64,000 nt of DNA from Pseudonocardia thermophila (GCF_900142365.1 NZ_FRAP01000006.1:124001-188000); one strand, 5' to 3'. Numbered from the stretch's first letter, positions 37,293 through 45,932 are shown. The notes: generated by a model not told the origin, from the sequence alone. Made by a program: numbers and translations.

Positions 37293-38555
37293 GTGCTGCG
37301 TTCCCTCGCCGCCCGGCTGGCCTCCGGCGAGCTGGATCCGGTGGCGCACGTCCAGGAGGTGCTGGAGCGGCTCGCCGCCGATCCGTTCAACGCGGTCGTC
37401 GCGCTGGACGCCGATCGCGCGCTCGCCGAGGCGGCCCGTCCCCGGCCCGGGCCGCTGTCCGGGGTACCGGTCGGGGTGAAGGACCTCATCGACGTCGCGG
37501 GCCTGCCGACCCGCTGCGGCTCGGCCGTCCTGGCCGACGCTCCGCCCGCGGCTGCCGACGCACCCGTCGTGGCGAAGCTGCGCGCGGCGGGCGCGATCGT
37601 CGTCGCGAAGCTGCACACGCACGAGTTCGCCTACGGCCCGACCGGCGACGTCGCAGCGACCGGCCCGGCCCGCAACCCGCACGACCCGACGCGGATCACC
37701 GGCGGCTCGTCGTCGGGTTCGGCGGCCGCCGTCGCCGCCGGGTACCTGCCGCTCGCGCTCGGCACCGACACCGGCGCGAGCGTGCGCACCCCGGCCGCGC
37801 TGTGCGGGGTGGTGGGGCTCAAGCCGCGCTTCGGCGCGCTGCCCACCGACGGGGTGTTCCCGCTGTCGGAGAGCTGCGACCACGTCGGCCTGCTCACCCC
37901 GGACGTCGACTCGGCCGCGTTCGCGTGGGAGGTGTTCAGCGGGGAGCGCCCGGTGCCGCTCGGCCGGCTTCGGGTCGGGGTGCCCGTCGACGAGTACTGG
38001 TGGGCGTACGACCCGGTGCTCGAGGACGCGGCAGCGATCGCGGTCGCGCAGCTGCGGGACGACGGGGCGCAGGTCGTGCGGCTGCGGACACCGATGATCG
38101 AGGAACTGGCCGCCACGTACACGACGATCGTCGGGTCGGAGGCGTACGCGACGCACCGCCGCTGGCTCGCCGCGCACCCCGACGACTACCAGCCCGCCAC
38201 GCGGGCCCGGCTCGCGCCGTTCGCCGACCTCAAGGCCACCTCCTACATCGCGGCGCAGCGCGCCCGCCGTCGGCTCGTCGCCGAGCTGGCCAGGGCGTGC
38301 GCGGACGTCGACGTGCTGGTGCTGCCGACCACCCAGCTGCGGGCCACCCCGATCGGTGCCGAGGTGGTGGACGGGCACGTGGTCGGGACGTCGCTGCTGG
38401 CGCTCACGCTGCCGTTCAACCTGGCCGGGTGGCCCGCGGTGTCGGTGCCGGGCCCGGTCTCCGACGGAGGGCTGCCGGCGGGGGTGCAGGTCGTGGGCGT
38501 GCGTGTGGACGAACACGCCGTGCTGCAGGTGGCCGCGCGGATCACGGCCCGCTGA
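37293..38555 (+). CDS. Amidase signature family enzyme
   Basis: A 420-residue amidase. The Ser-cisSer-Lys triad is visible as Lys in VGVKDLID (about 62), cis-Ser in GGSSSGSAAAVAAG (about 138) and the nucleophilic Ser in GTDTGASVRTPAAL. The last motif is usually GTDTGGS; here the glycine is alanine. It should hydrolyse small amides to acids and ammonia in the cytoplasm. No gatB or gatC is near, so it is not the aminoacyl-tRNA amidotransferase subunit. It begins at the base after the M20 gene stop. Confidence 0.9.
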   Translation: MLRSLAARLASGELDPVAHVQEVLERLAADPFNAVVALDADRALAEAARPRPGPLSGVPVGVKDLIDVAGLPTRCGSAVLADAPPAAADAPVVAKLRAAGAIVVAKLHTHEFAYGPTGDVAATGPARNPHDPTRITGGSSSGSAAAVAAGYLPLALGTDTGASVRTPAALCGVVGLKPRFGALPTDGVFPLSESCDHVGLLTPDVDSAAFAWEVFSGERPVPLGRLRVGVPVDEYWWAYDPVLEDAAAIAVAQLRDDGAQVVRLRTPMIEELAATYTTIVGSEAYATHRRWLAAHPDDYQPATRARLAPFADLKATSYIAAQRARRRLVAELARACADVDVLVLPTTQLRATPIGAEVVDGHVVGTSLLALTLPFNLAGWPAVSVPGPVSDGGLPAGVQVVGVRVDEHAVLQVAARITAR

Positions 38556-38575
38556 CCCGCGTACCGTTGCCGACC

Positions 38576-39514
38576 GTGGCGGATCGAGCAGTGTGCGTGA
38601 TCGGGACCGGGCTGATCGGGGGTTCGCTCATGCGGGCCGCGGAGAAGGCTGGACGGACCGTGTGGGGCACCGCCGCGTCCGAGCGGACCGCGGCCGAGGC
38701 GACCGCCGACGGGTTCGACGTCACGGTCGACACCGCGGCCGCGCTGCGCCGCGCCGCCGACGTCGATGCGCTGGTGGTGCTGGCCGTCCCGCTGCCCGCG
38801 CTCGCGGGGGTGCTGAAGCAGGTCGCCGAGCACGCGCCCACCTGCCGGCTCACCGACGCCGTGAGCGTGAAGGTCGCCGTCGCCGATCTCGTGGCCGAGC
38901 ACGCGCCGCGCGCCCGGTTCGTGGGCGGGCACCCGATGGCGGGCACGGCGGAGTCCGGCTGGGCCGCCGGCAACGGCGAGCTGTTCGCCGACGCCGCGTG
39001 GGTCGTCGCCGCCGACGACGGCGCCGATCCCGAGGTGTGGACCGACGTCGCCGAGCTGGCCTGGGCGTGCGGCGCCAGGGTCGTGCCCGCAGCGAGCGAC
39101 GAGCACGACCTCGCCGTCGCGCGGATCTCGCACCTCCCGCACCTGTTCGCCGCCGTGCTGGCCGCCGTCGGCGCGGAGGGCGACGAGCTCGCGCTCGCCC
39201 TGGCCGCCGGCTCGTTCGCCGACGGGACCCGGGTCGCCGGCACCCGGCCCGAGCTGGTGCTGGCGATGTGCGAGGGCAACCGGGACGCGCTGCTCGGCGC
39301 CGTCGACTCCGCACTGGGCCGCCTCGGCGCCATGCGCGGCGCACTCGCCTCGACCGGCGGGCTCGCGAAGACCGTCGAGGCCGGCTACGAGGCCCGGCAG
39401 CGGTGGGCGGCAGCGCGCAACCCCGAGCTGCTGCGGGTGCGCCGAGGGACGCCGATGGCACGGCTGCGCGAGATCGGCCGGCGCGGCGCGATGATCACCG
39501 GCTGGGCGGAGTAG
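38576..39514 (+). CDS. tyrA: Prephenate dehydrogenase
   Basis: A 312-residue NAD-dependent enzyme of tyrosine synthesis. The Rossmann motif VCVIGTGLIGGSLMRA (about 6-21) is followed by VLAVPLPAL, the conserved GGHPMAGTAESGWAA (about 117, with the substrate-binding His) and the helical dimer domain with ARISHLPHLFAAVL. It oxidatively decarboxylates prephenate to 4-hydroxyphenylpyruvate, or arogenate to tyrosine. No ACT domain is attached. It begins 20 bp after the amidase stop; the tadA region nearby is a common neighbourhood in this group. Confidence 0.92.
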   Translation: MADRAVCVIGTGLIGGSLMRAAEKAGRTVWGTAASERTAAEATADGFDVTVDTAAALRRAADVDALVVLAVPLPALAGVLKQVAEHAPTCRLTDAVSVKVAVADLVAEHAPRARFVGGHPMAGTAESGWAAGNGELFADAAWVVAADDGADPEVWTDVAELAWACGARVVPAASDEHDLAVARISHLPHLFAAVLAAVGAEGDELALALAAGSFADGTRVAGTRPELVLAMCEGNRDALLGAVDSALGRLGAMRGALASTGGLAKTVEAGYEARQRWAAARNPELLRVRRGTPMARLREIGRRGAMITGWAE

Positions 39515-39519
39515 CCAGC

Positions 39520-40086
39520 CTACGCCGGGGTGGGCGCCAGTCGGCGCGCGATACCCGGGTAGGAGACGACGAACCCGTCGGCGTCGACGGAGATCTCCGC
39601 GCTGAACCCGGCCGAGGAGAACTCGATCACCGCGCCGTCCTCGTCGACGGAGACCGTGCGGTAGGTCTGCTCGACCAGCTCCACCTCGAGGCCGGGCAGC
39701 GACACCCACACCATCGGGATGGTGTGGGTGCCCGGCTCCTTGTGCAGGCCGAGCCGCCGGATCGGCAGCGTGTTGAACATCGGGCTGGTCTCGAGATCGA
39801 CGTCGAGGGCACCGCCGAAATCGGTCCGGGCGCCGCCCGAGCCGGTGTCGAGGAGCCAGAAGCCCTCCTCCGGCCGGTTGAGCGTCAGGTGGCGTTCCTT
39901 GTCGGCGGTGGCGGTCGTGATCGAGACCCGGTTGAGGGTGCCGTCCTCGCGGACGACGAGCCGGTACGAGGCGGTGTACTCCCCGACCCGGACGAGCCGG
40001 CTCAACGCACGGAGCGTATGGCCCGGCCCGAGCAGCACCCGGGCGCCTTCGAGGCCGTGCCCGTCGTCGGCCTGCCAGGTCAGCAT
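39520..40086 (-). CDS. Putative glycolipid-binding (DUF1089) protein
   Basis: A 188-residue single-domain protein matching PF06475: LTWQADDGHGLEGARVLL at the start, YTASYRLVVREDGTLNRVSI in the middle, and DVDLETSPMFNTLPIRRLGL near residue 115. The fold is a half-barrel thought to bind glycolipids. ATG 40086 has GAGGTGAC upstream; GTG 40104 would add six residues. No signal peptide is seen. The biological role is unknown. Confidence 0.82.
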   Translation of the reverse strand: MLTWQADDGHGLEGARVLLGPGHTLRALSRLVRVGEYTASYRLVVREDGTLNRVSITTATADKERHLTLNRPEEGFWLLDTGSGGARTDFGGALDVDLETSPMFNTLPIRRLGLHKEPGTHTIPMVWVSLPGLEVELVEQTYRTVSVDEDGAVIEFSSAGFSAEISVDADGFVVSYPGIARRLAPTPA

Positions 40087-40211
40087 GGTCGTCACCTCGG
40101 TCACGGTAGCCCACGCCGGATCCGGCGGTACCCCTCCACCTGCGAAGGGACACCGCCGGGCGTGTGAACTACTGGATCAACTACTGGCGGACCACCGAAC
40201 CGGTGCGCGGA

Positions 40212-40403
40212 CTACGGGGCCTGGCCGGCGCCCGGGCCGTCCGGGATCATCTCCTTGAGCTTGTCCGCGGCCATGTCGATCTGCTCCTCGTGGCCGAACT
40301 TCTCCTTGGCGATCTCGGCCACCTTGTCGACGGCGTCCTCGACCTTGTCGCCGTGCTGGTTGAGCAGCTCACCGGCCTTGCCGGCGAGGTCGTTCAGATC
40401 CAT
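40212..40403 (-). CDS. MT0933-like antitoxin family protein
   Basis: A 63-residue, highly charged, probably all-helical protein (LNDLAGKAGELLNQHGDKVEDAVDKVAEIAKEKF). It resembles Rv0909/MT0933, annotated as an antitoxin next to a SRPBCC-type toxin in mycobacteria. No such toxin gene is adjacent here, so it may be an orphan or have another role. ATG 40403 has GGAAGGGGG upstream. Confidence 0.78.
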   Translation of the reverse strand: MDLNDLAGKAGELLNQHGDKVEDAVDKVAEIAKEKFGHEEQIDMAADKLKEMIPDGPGAGQAP

Positions 40404-40434
40404 GGCGCCCCCTTCCTCGGCGTGGAGAGGCACA

Positions 40435-41355
40435 TCATGCACTCCCCGCCCCCTCCGGGGGCACGTCGTCCCGGATGCGCCGCAGGACCGGTCCGCGCAG
40501 GGTGCCGTCGGGTCGCACACCGTCGTGCGCGACCTCGATGACCAGCAGCGGAGTGCACCAGCGGGCCCCGGTGGCGCTGCCGCGCGGCAGCGGATCGCGG
40601 AACGGCGAGGCCGACGCGGACACGAGCCGCAGTCCGATCGCGTGCTGCACGGCGTCCACGGCGAGGCCGGTTTCCACCCGACCGAGGTACCTCAGGCCGT
40701 CCCCGTCGGGGACGCCGACGAGCAGCGCACGGATCTTGCCGCGATCGGGCACCCAGCCGCCGACGACGCAGGTCGTGGTCCGCCGGTGCGCGACGGCGAC
40801 CCAGCCGGGGCTGCGCGCGCCCGCTTCGTACGGGTCGGACCTCCGCTTGGCGATCACCCCGGCCATGCCCTGCTGGGCGGTGGCGGTCATCAGCGCGGCG
40901 CCGTCGGTGTAGGCCGGGGAGACCGCGACCGCCGACGCGGCGCCGAGGTCGATCCGCTCCAGCGTGGCGCGGCGTTCCTCCAACGTGCGCCCGGTCAGGT
41001 CGACGCCGTAGAGCCGCAGCACGTCCGACGCCATGAACGTGGCGGGCCGCGCGGCCGCCACGGCCGGGGGGACCGGCGCCAGCAGTCGGCCGGTCAGCGC
41101 CGCGTGGCTGGGCACGCCGCGCTCGATCACCACGATCTCGCCGTCGAGCACGATGTCGGGCACCGCCTGGGCGAGGTCGGCGAGCTCTGGGAAGTACAGG
41201 GTGATGTCGCGGCGGTCCGTGGTCGTGAGCCGCACCTCGCTGCTGCCGTTCTCGGTGCGCACCTCGGCGAGCACGCGGATGCCGTCCCACATGACCTCGT
41301 AGAGCCAGTCCGGCCCCACTGGGAGGGCGCCAGGGGTGGCGAGCATGGGCTGCAC
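40435..41355 (-). CDS. Ligase-fold protein beside Ku, catalytic residues lost (pseudo-ligase)
   Basis: A 306-residue protein with the layout of LigC/LigD-type ATP-dependent DNA ligases: nucleotidyltransferase part to about 190, then an OB-fold domain. The nucleotidyl-lysine motif should read ExKWDG; here it is EVMWDG, with Met22 in place of lysine. Motif III LDGEIVV is intact. Motif IV is MAGVIAKRR with Ala165 for the usual glutamate, and motif V reads WVAVAH with alanines for both lysines (187, 189). It therefore cannot be self-adenylated by the known mechanism. The frame is fully open, with no frameshift. It is divergent from Ku with 18 bp between starts, so a structural or regulatory role in end joining is possible. 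Confidence 0.85.
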   Translation of the reverse strand: MQPMLATPGALPVGPDWLYEVMWDGIRVLAEVRTENGSSEVRLTTTDRRDITLYFPELADLAQAVPDIVLDGEIVVIERGVPSHAALTGRLLAPVPPAVAAARPATFMASDVLRLYGVDLTGRTLEERRATLERIDLGAASAVAVSPAYTDGAALMTATAQQGMAGVIAKRRSDPYEAGARSPGWVAVAHRRTTTCVVGGWVPDRGKIRALLVGVPDGDGLRYLGRVETGLAVDAVQHAIGLRLVSASASPFRDPLPRGSATGARWCTPLLVIEVAHDGVRPDGTLRGPVLRRIRDDVPPEGAGSA

Positions 41356-41373
41356 CCGGCCATGCTGGCAAAC

Positions 41374-42312
41374 ATGCGCGCGATGTGGAGTGGAGCGGTG
41401 TCGTTCGGGCTGGTCAGTGTGCCCGTCAAGGCGTACTCGGCCACCCAGAGCCACGACATCCGGTTCCACCAGGTCCACGCCACCGACGGGGGGCGGATCA
41501 GGTACAAGCGCGTCTGCTCGATCGACGGCGAGGAGGTCGAGTACGCCGACATCGTCAAGGGCTACGAGACCGAGGACGGCGAGCTGATCATGCTCACCGA
41601 CGAGGACCTCGACTCGTTGCCCACGGCGACCGGGCACGAGATCGATGTCATCGAGTTCGTGCCGGCCGACCAGATCGATCCGCTCCTGTTCGAGAAGTCC
41701 TACTACCTGGAGCCAGAGGCGAAGGCGGCCAAGCCGTACGCACTGCTGCGCGAGGCGCTGGTCCGCACCGAGCGGATGGCCGTGGTGAAGGTGGCGCTGC
41801 GGCAGCGGGAGAGCATCGCGGTGCTGCGGGTGCGCGGCAAGGCGATCGTGCTGCAGACGATGCTGTGGCCCGATGAAGTGCGCGAACCGGACTTCGACAT
41901 CCTCGAGACCGAAGTGGAGCTGCGGCCGCAGGAACTGACGATGGCGGCGTCGCTGATCGAGAGCCTGGGCGCCGACTTCGATCCGAGCCAGTTCCACGAC
42001 GAGTACCGCGACGCAGTGGCCGAGCTGATCGAGCGCAAGCGCACCACGGGCGAGACGCGACCGGCCCCGGCGGTGGAGCGTCCGCCCGACGAGGGCGACA
42101 GCATGACCGACCTGCTCTCCGCCCTGCAGGCCAGCGTGGAGGCGGCCCGGGCGAAGGCGGGCAAGACCGCCGAGCCCGCTGCCGAACCGGCCGAGCCGGC
42201 TGCCGAGGAGAAACCGAAGAAGTCGCGTTCGAGGAAGAAGGACACAGCGAAGGACACCGAACGGGACACAGCGAAGGACGCTGAGCCTGCCAAGCAGCGC
42301 AAGGGCGCCTGA
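41374..42312 (+). CDS. ku: Non-homologous end-joining protein Ku
   Basis: A 312-residue bacterial Ku. The core begins MRAMWSGAVSFGLVSVPVKAYSAT and includes IRYKRVCSIDGEEVEYADIVKGYE and IESLGADFDPSQFHDEYRDAV. A C-terminal tail (from about 262) is very rich in Lys, Glu and Ala, as in longer actinobacterial Ku proteins, where it helps bind DNA ends. Ku forms a ring on double-strand ends and recruits LigD. ATG 41374 gives the standard N terminus; ATG 41362 is also possible. No intact LigD is in this window. Confidence 0.95.
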   Translation: MRAMWSGAVSFGLVSVPVKAYSATQSHDIRFHQVHATDGGRIRYKRVCSIDGEEVEYADIVKGYETEDGELIMLTDEDLDSLPTATGHEIDVIEFVPADQIDPLLFEKSYYLEPEAKAAKPYALLREALVRTERMAVVKVALRQRESIAVLRVRGKAIVLQTMLWPDEVREPDFDILETEVELRPQELTMAASLIESLGADFDPSQFHDEYRDAVAELIERKRTTGETRPAPAVERPPDEGDSMTDLLSALQASVEAARAKAGKTAEPAAEPAEPAAEEKPKKSRSRKKDTAKDTERDTAKDAEPAKQRKGA

Positions 42313-42366
42313 ACCGGTCAGGAATCAAGAAGCCTCACCCGGGCTGGACTCCCTAGCGTGACCTGC

Positions 42367-42630
42367 ATGAACACCGCAGAGATGAACGCAGGGATGAACG
42401 CAGGCACGCACACCGTCCCCACCCGACCGGCCTGGTACCGCCGCGCGCACCGCGTGCTGGCGAGCCTGTTCGTGCTCTCCGTGATCGCGACGAGCGTGGC
42501 GCTGGCGCAGGCCGAGCCGCTCCTGTGGATGTCCTACGTGCCGCTCTTCCCGCTGGCGCTGCTCACGCTCAGCGGTCTGGTCCTGCTCGCGCAGCCGCAC
42601 GTCCGGCGGTGGCGGGCCCGCCGCAGCTGA
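42367..42630 (+). CDS. Small two-helix membrane protein
   Basis: An 87-residue protein. The N terminus MNTAEMNAGMNAG comes from a short internal DNA repeat (three similar units starting ATGAAC). Two helices follow at about 30-48 and 55-76, then a basic tail RRWRARRS. It lies 54 bp after ku. No family is recognised. Any of three in-frame ATG codons could be used. Confidence 0.6.
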   Translation: MNTAEMNAGMNAGTHTVPTRPAWYRRAHRVLASLFVLSVIATSVALAQAEPLLWMSYVPLFPLALLTLSGLVLLAQPHVRRWRARRS

Positions 42631-42640
42631 TCAGGGCCGA

Positions 42641-43780
42641 TCAGGGACCCAGCGCGTTCTTCGGCGGCGCCTCGTCGTTGGCCAGCGCGGCGAACAGCGC
42701 CTTCGCCCGGGTCTTGTCCCAGTGCACCGCCCCGTCGGCGACGGGCACCGTGGTGGAGATGCCGTCGCTGAGGCCGCGCATGGCGAACGCGAGCCGGGCG
42801 AGGTCCCACACGTGGTCGCCGTTGTCGACGGTGATCGCGCCGGAGAGCTGGCTCGCCAACGGCACGATGCGGAACGGGTTGAGCAGCGTCGACGGGCCGG
42901 TCACCTTGTCGAGGAGGGCGGACAGCAGGGCGCGCTGCCGCTCGACCCGGCCGAAGTCCGATGACGCAGTGGCCCGGGTGCGCACGTAGCCGAGCGCGGT
43001 GGGTCCGTCGAGGGTCTGCCGCCCCGCCTTGATGTCCAGGGCCGCCTTCGGGTCCTTGATCGACTCGGGGACGTCGAGCTCGACGCCGCCGACCGCGTCG
43101 ACCACCTTGACGACGCCGAGGAAGCCGATCTCGGCGTAGTGGTCGATGTGCAGCCCGGTGGCGTTCTCGATGCTCTTGACCAGCAGCTCGGGCCCGCCGC
43201 CGTCGGGACCGCCGCCGCGCGCGTAGGCGGAGTTGACCTTCGCCACGCCGTGGCCGGGGATGTTCAACAACGAGTCGCGCGGGATGCTCACCAGCGTGGT
43301 CGGGCCGCTGCCGGTGTGCAGGATCATGATCGTGTCGGTGAGCTGCGACGTCTCGTCACCGGTCGCGTAGCGCTTCCGCTCCTCCGGGGTGAGCTGCTGA
43401 CGGCTGTCGGAGCCGACGATGAGCCAGTTCGTGCCGCGCGAGGTGGTCTTGCTGTCGGACGGCAACGCGTCGGTGCGGCTCAGCGACACGTCGACCCAGA
43501 TGCCACCGGCGATCACCAGCACCAGCAGCGTGACGAGCGCCATGCGGATGCGCCGCCCCCACTGCGGGCGCCGCACCCGGCCCTGCGGCGGGCGGCGCAC
43601 CGGTGGGCGGGCACTGGGCGGTGGCGCGGGGCGGTAGGCGCTCTGCGCCCCGCGCGGCATGACGACGGTCTTCGGCAGCGGGCGCTGCGGAGGCCGCTGC
43701 TGCGCCCAGCCGGGCCCGCCCCTCGGGGCCGGGGGACGCCGCGGTGGTGGTCCGCCGTATCCCTGTCCCCCGCCTCGCAT
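42641..43780 (-). CDS. LytR-CpsA-Psr (LCP) family protein
   Basis: A 379-residue membrane-anchored enzyme. A Pro/Arg-rich cytoplasmic N terminus (1-78) precedes one membrane helix (about 80-99), and the LCP domain follows outside. Characteristic residues are in NWLIVGSDSR, TDTIMILHTGS, VSIPRDSLLNIPG (conserved Arg and Asp) and LGYVRTRATASSDFGRVERQRALL. LCP proteins attach wall polymers such as arabinogalactan to peptidoglycan using polyprenyl-phosphate carriers. The polymer handled here is not evident. It converges on the small gene at 42630. Confidence 0.92.
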   Translation of the reverse strand: MRGGGQGYGGPPPRRPPAPRGGPGWAQQRPPQRPLPKTVVMPRGAQSAYRPAPPPSARPPVRRPPQGRVRRPQWGRRIRMALVTLLVLVIAGGIWVDVSLSRTDALPSDSKTTSRGTNWLIVGSDSRQQLTPEERKRYATGDETSQLTDTIMILHTGSGPTTLVSIPRDSLLNIPGHGVAKVNSAYARGGGPDGGGPELLVKSIENATGLHIDHYAEIGFLGVVKVVDAVGGVELDVPESIKDPKAALDIKAGRQTLDGPTALGYVRTRATASSDFGRVERQRALLSALLDKVTGPSTLLNPFRIVPLASQLSGAITVDNGDHVWDLARLAFAMRGLSDGISTTVPVADGAVHWDKTRAKALFAALANDEAPPKNALGP

Positions 43781-43844
43781 GCATCACCCCGTCCGTCGAG
43801 TCCTTCGCCTGATGACGACGAGCGAACCTGCGATCAGGTTCCCA

Positions 43845-44360
43845 TCAGACGAGGACCTCACCTTCGAACACCCCCAGCTCCTGGACGTAGAACTCGATCC
43901 CGACGCCGTTGGGGTCGCGGATGTAGATGGAGTTCTCGATGCCGCGGTCCGGGCCGATGTAGGGGATGCCGGCCGCCTCCAGGCGCTTCTTGGCGGCGTC
44001 GAAGTTCTCCTGGGTGGTGGACAGGGCGATGTGCTGGACGGCGCCGATCGTCTCGATGAAGTCGGGGTGGTCGTGGCCGGGGAAGTCGAAGAACCCGAGC
44101 AGGTTGCGGTTGCCGATGTCGAAGAAGAAGTGGCTGGAGCCGCGGTAGTCCCGGTTCTCGACCAGCTCGACGAGGGGGAACCCGAGCAGGTCCTGGTAGA
44201 AGGTGATCGTCTCCTCGACGTCGCGGCAGACGAGTGCGATGTGGTGGACGCCGCGCACTGTCGTGGGCGGGCGCTGGTCCTTGGGGCGCAGGTACTTCTG
44301 GCGCAGCTGTTCGCGGCGAGCACGCACGGCCTCGAGCTCGGCTCCCTCTGGTTGTGGCAT
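43845..44360 (-). CDS. VOC family (glyoxalase/dioxygenase-fold) protein
   Basis: A 171-residue protein with two beta-alpha-beta-beta-beta modules. Likely metal ligands are His in VRGVHHIALVC, His in AVQHIALSTTQ and Glu in NGVGIEFYVQEL. The fold covers methylmalonyl-CoA epimerases, glyoxalases, ring-cleavage dioxygenases and resistance proteins. A helical N terminus (ELEAVRARREQLRQKYLRP) is unusual for small epimerases. ATG 44360 is chosen; the longer 44423 start adds a Cys/His-rich, unconserved stretch. The function is unknown. Confidence 0.8.
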   Translation of the reverse strand: MPQPEGAELEAVRARREQLRQKYLRPKDQRPPTTVRGVHHIALVCRDVEETITFYQDLLGFPLVELVENRDYRGSSHFFFDIGNRNLLGFFDFPGHDHPDFIETIGAVQHIALSTTQENFDAAKKRLEAAGIPYIGPDRGIENSIYIRDPNGVGIEFYVQELGVFEGEVLV

Positions 44361-44402
44361 CGGATCGGTCCCTCTCGTCGCGGTGTGGCCCGTCCAACGG
44401 TG

Positions 44403-44416
44403 GTTGCGCACGCAAC
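44403..44416. promoter_or_regulatory. Inverted repeat between divergent VOC and phosphorylase genes
   Basis: GTTGCG and CGCAAC are perfect inverted halves separated by CA. The site is 27 nt before ATG 44444 and 42 nt before ATG 44360, in the 83-bp divergent gap. It is a possible operator; no regulator gene is adjacent. Confidence 0.35.
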
Positions 44417-44443
44417 ATTCCACGGCCGGGCAGGATCCCGAGT

Positions 44444-45211
44444 ATGGATCTGCCGCTGCTCGAGGACGACCTCGCCGAACCCGGCGTGATCGAGCCCGAC
44501 GCGATCGTGCGCCGGATGCGCGTCGACGCGATGCCCGACACCGCCGTGCTCTGCTTCTTCCCCGAGGTGATCAAGCGGCTGGCCGCGGACGGGGCCCGGC
44601 TGATCTGCTCGTTCAAGCTGGAGAGCGGACGCACCCCCGTCCACGAGATCGAGGTCGGCGGGCGGCGGATCGCGGTGCTGCAACCCGGGGTCGGTGCGCC
44701 GCTCGCAGCGGTGTTCATGGAGGACCTGATCGCCCTCGGCGTGCGCCGGTTCGTCGCGGTGGGCGGGGCGGGGGCGCTGCTGCCCGAGCTGGTCCTCGGG
44801 CACGCGGTCGTCGTGGAGAGCGCAGTGCGCGACGAGGGGACGTCGTTCCACTACCTGCCCGCGGGTGCGGTCGTCGACGCCGATCCGGCCGGCGTGGCGG
44901 CCCTCTGCACGACCCTCGACGCCGCGGGCGTGCCCTATCTGCGAGCACGCACGTGGACCACCGACGCGGTGTATCGGGAGACCCGCAGCCGGGTCGAGCG
45001 CCGCCGCGCCATGGGATGCGCGGTGGTGGAGATGGAGGCCGCCGCGCTGATCGCGGTCGCCCGCTACCGGGGTGTCTCGTTCGCGCAGCTGCTGCTGTCC
45101 GCTGACTCGCTCGCCGGCGAGGAGTGGGAGCACCGCGGCTGGACGACGGCGGCCGCGGCCCGTCAGGGCATGTTCGAGGTGGCCGCGCAAGCGGCGGCCG
45201 CGCTCGCGTAG
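44444..45211 (+). CDS. Nucleoside phosphorylase family protein
   Basis: A 255-residue protein of the PNP/UDP phosphorylase superfamily. Features are GVGAPLAAVFMEDLIALGVRRFVAVGGAGAL (about 83-113), VVESAVRDEGTSFHY (phosphate and ribose site) and CAVVEMEAAALIAVARYRGV (the MEA motif that holds ribose), then LLLSADSLAGEEW. It should split a nucleoside with phosphate to base and ribose 1-phosphate. The base specificity is unclear; uridine phosphorylase-like is likely. ATG 44444 is the natural start. Confidence 0.86.
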   Translation: MDLPLLEDDLAEPGVIEPDAIVRRMRVDAMPDTAVLCFFPEVIKRLAADGARLICSFKLESGRTPVHEIEVGGRRIAVLQPGVGAPLAAVFMEDLIALGVRRFVAVGGAGALLPELVLGHAVVVESAVRDEGTSFHYLPAGAVVDADPAGVAALCTTLDAAGVPYLRARTWTTDAVYRETRSRVERRRAMGCAVVEMEAAALIAVARYRGVSFAQLLLSADSLAGEEWEHRGWTTAAAARQGMFEVAAQAAAALA

Positions 45212-45215
45212 GGAG

Positions 45216-45932
45216 CTACAGCCAGCGCGGGACCTTCGGCACCTCGCCCTGCATCGCGAGCAGGGCAGCGCTGCTGGTGCGGCCGGTGAGCCAGCCGAGC
45301 AGGCCCGCCGCGGTACCGTGGATGGCGGTGCCGCCGCCGAGGCCCAGCGGCCAGGTGCGGTCGCGGTCGGTGGGGATCAGCTCCGCGGCCGGGCAGTCGT
45401 CCTTGGCCGAGAGCGTGCGGGTGACGTCGTCGAGCAGCGCGTCGACGACCGCGTCCGGGATGTCCTCCATGCGCGCGCCCGCGTCGAGGTCGACCGCGTG
45501 CAGCCACACCTCCCGCACCCGCAGCCACGGCAGCTCACTGGCCGAGATGTCCAGGCCCTGCGCGTTGCGCACGGTCGCCCGCCACGCGATGAGGTCGAGC
45601 GCGGCGAACGTGGCGTCCAGCTCGTCGGCGGTGCGGATCAGGTCCGAGCGCAGCTGCGCGATCGGATAGGTCGCCGATCGCTCGATGTCGGCGTTGCGCG
45701 CCTCCGGGCTGGAGTACATCGGCGTCTCCTCGCCCGTGCGGGCCCACCGAGCGAGCCGGCACAGCCCTTCCGCGTTGCGCGCCAGGTGCGCGACGACGTG
45801 TGCTCGCGACCAGCCCGGTAGACCGCTCGGGCCGCGCAGGACGTCGTCGGGGAGCGCGTCGACGAGGCGGCACACGAACTCCGTGCCTGCGCCCATCCAC
45901 GGCAGCGTCACGGAGATGTCGCCGCGGTCCAT
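45216..45932 (-). CDS. Maleylpyruvate isomerase (MDMPI) family protein
   Basis: A 238-residue protein with the N-terminal DinB-like four-helix domain of mycothiol-dependent maleylpyruvate isomerases. Putative metal ligands are in LPGWSRAHVVAHLARNAE (two His, about 43-52) and in VREVWLHAVDL (His, about 150). The C-terminal MDMPI_C part contains GTAIHGTAAGLLGWLTGR. True isomerases act in gentisate breakdown; most actinobacterial paralogues are uncharacterised mycothiol-S-transferase-like proteins. ATG 45932 is preceded by the repeat array described next. Confidence 0.85.
   Translation of the reverse strand: MDRGDISVTLPWMGAGTEFVCRLVDALPDDVLRGPSGLPGWSRAHVVAHLARNAEGLCRLARWARTGEETPMYSSPEARNADIERSATYPIAQLRSDLIRTADELDATFAALDLIAWRATVRNAQGLDISASELPWLRVREVWLHAVDLDAGARMEDIPDAVVDALLDDVTRTLSAKDDCPAAELIPTDRDRTWPLGLGGGTAIHGTAAGLLGWLTGRTSSAALLAMQGEVPKVPRWL

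Noticed and set aside
35025..38516. Long minus-strand open frame (1163 codons) continuous with tadA.
   Set aside because: It runs antisense through the M20 and amidase genes. Only its last part is tadA; the rest has shadow-frame composition.
40164..40205. Short GTG ORF opening with VNYWINYWRTTEP, rich in Tyr and Trp codons, resembling an aromatic attenuation leader.
   Set aside because: No aromatic biosynthesis gene follows on the plus strand (tyrA lies upstream and ends at 39514), and the frame runs on antisense through the antitoxin gene. The repeat AACTACTGG explains the pattern.
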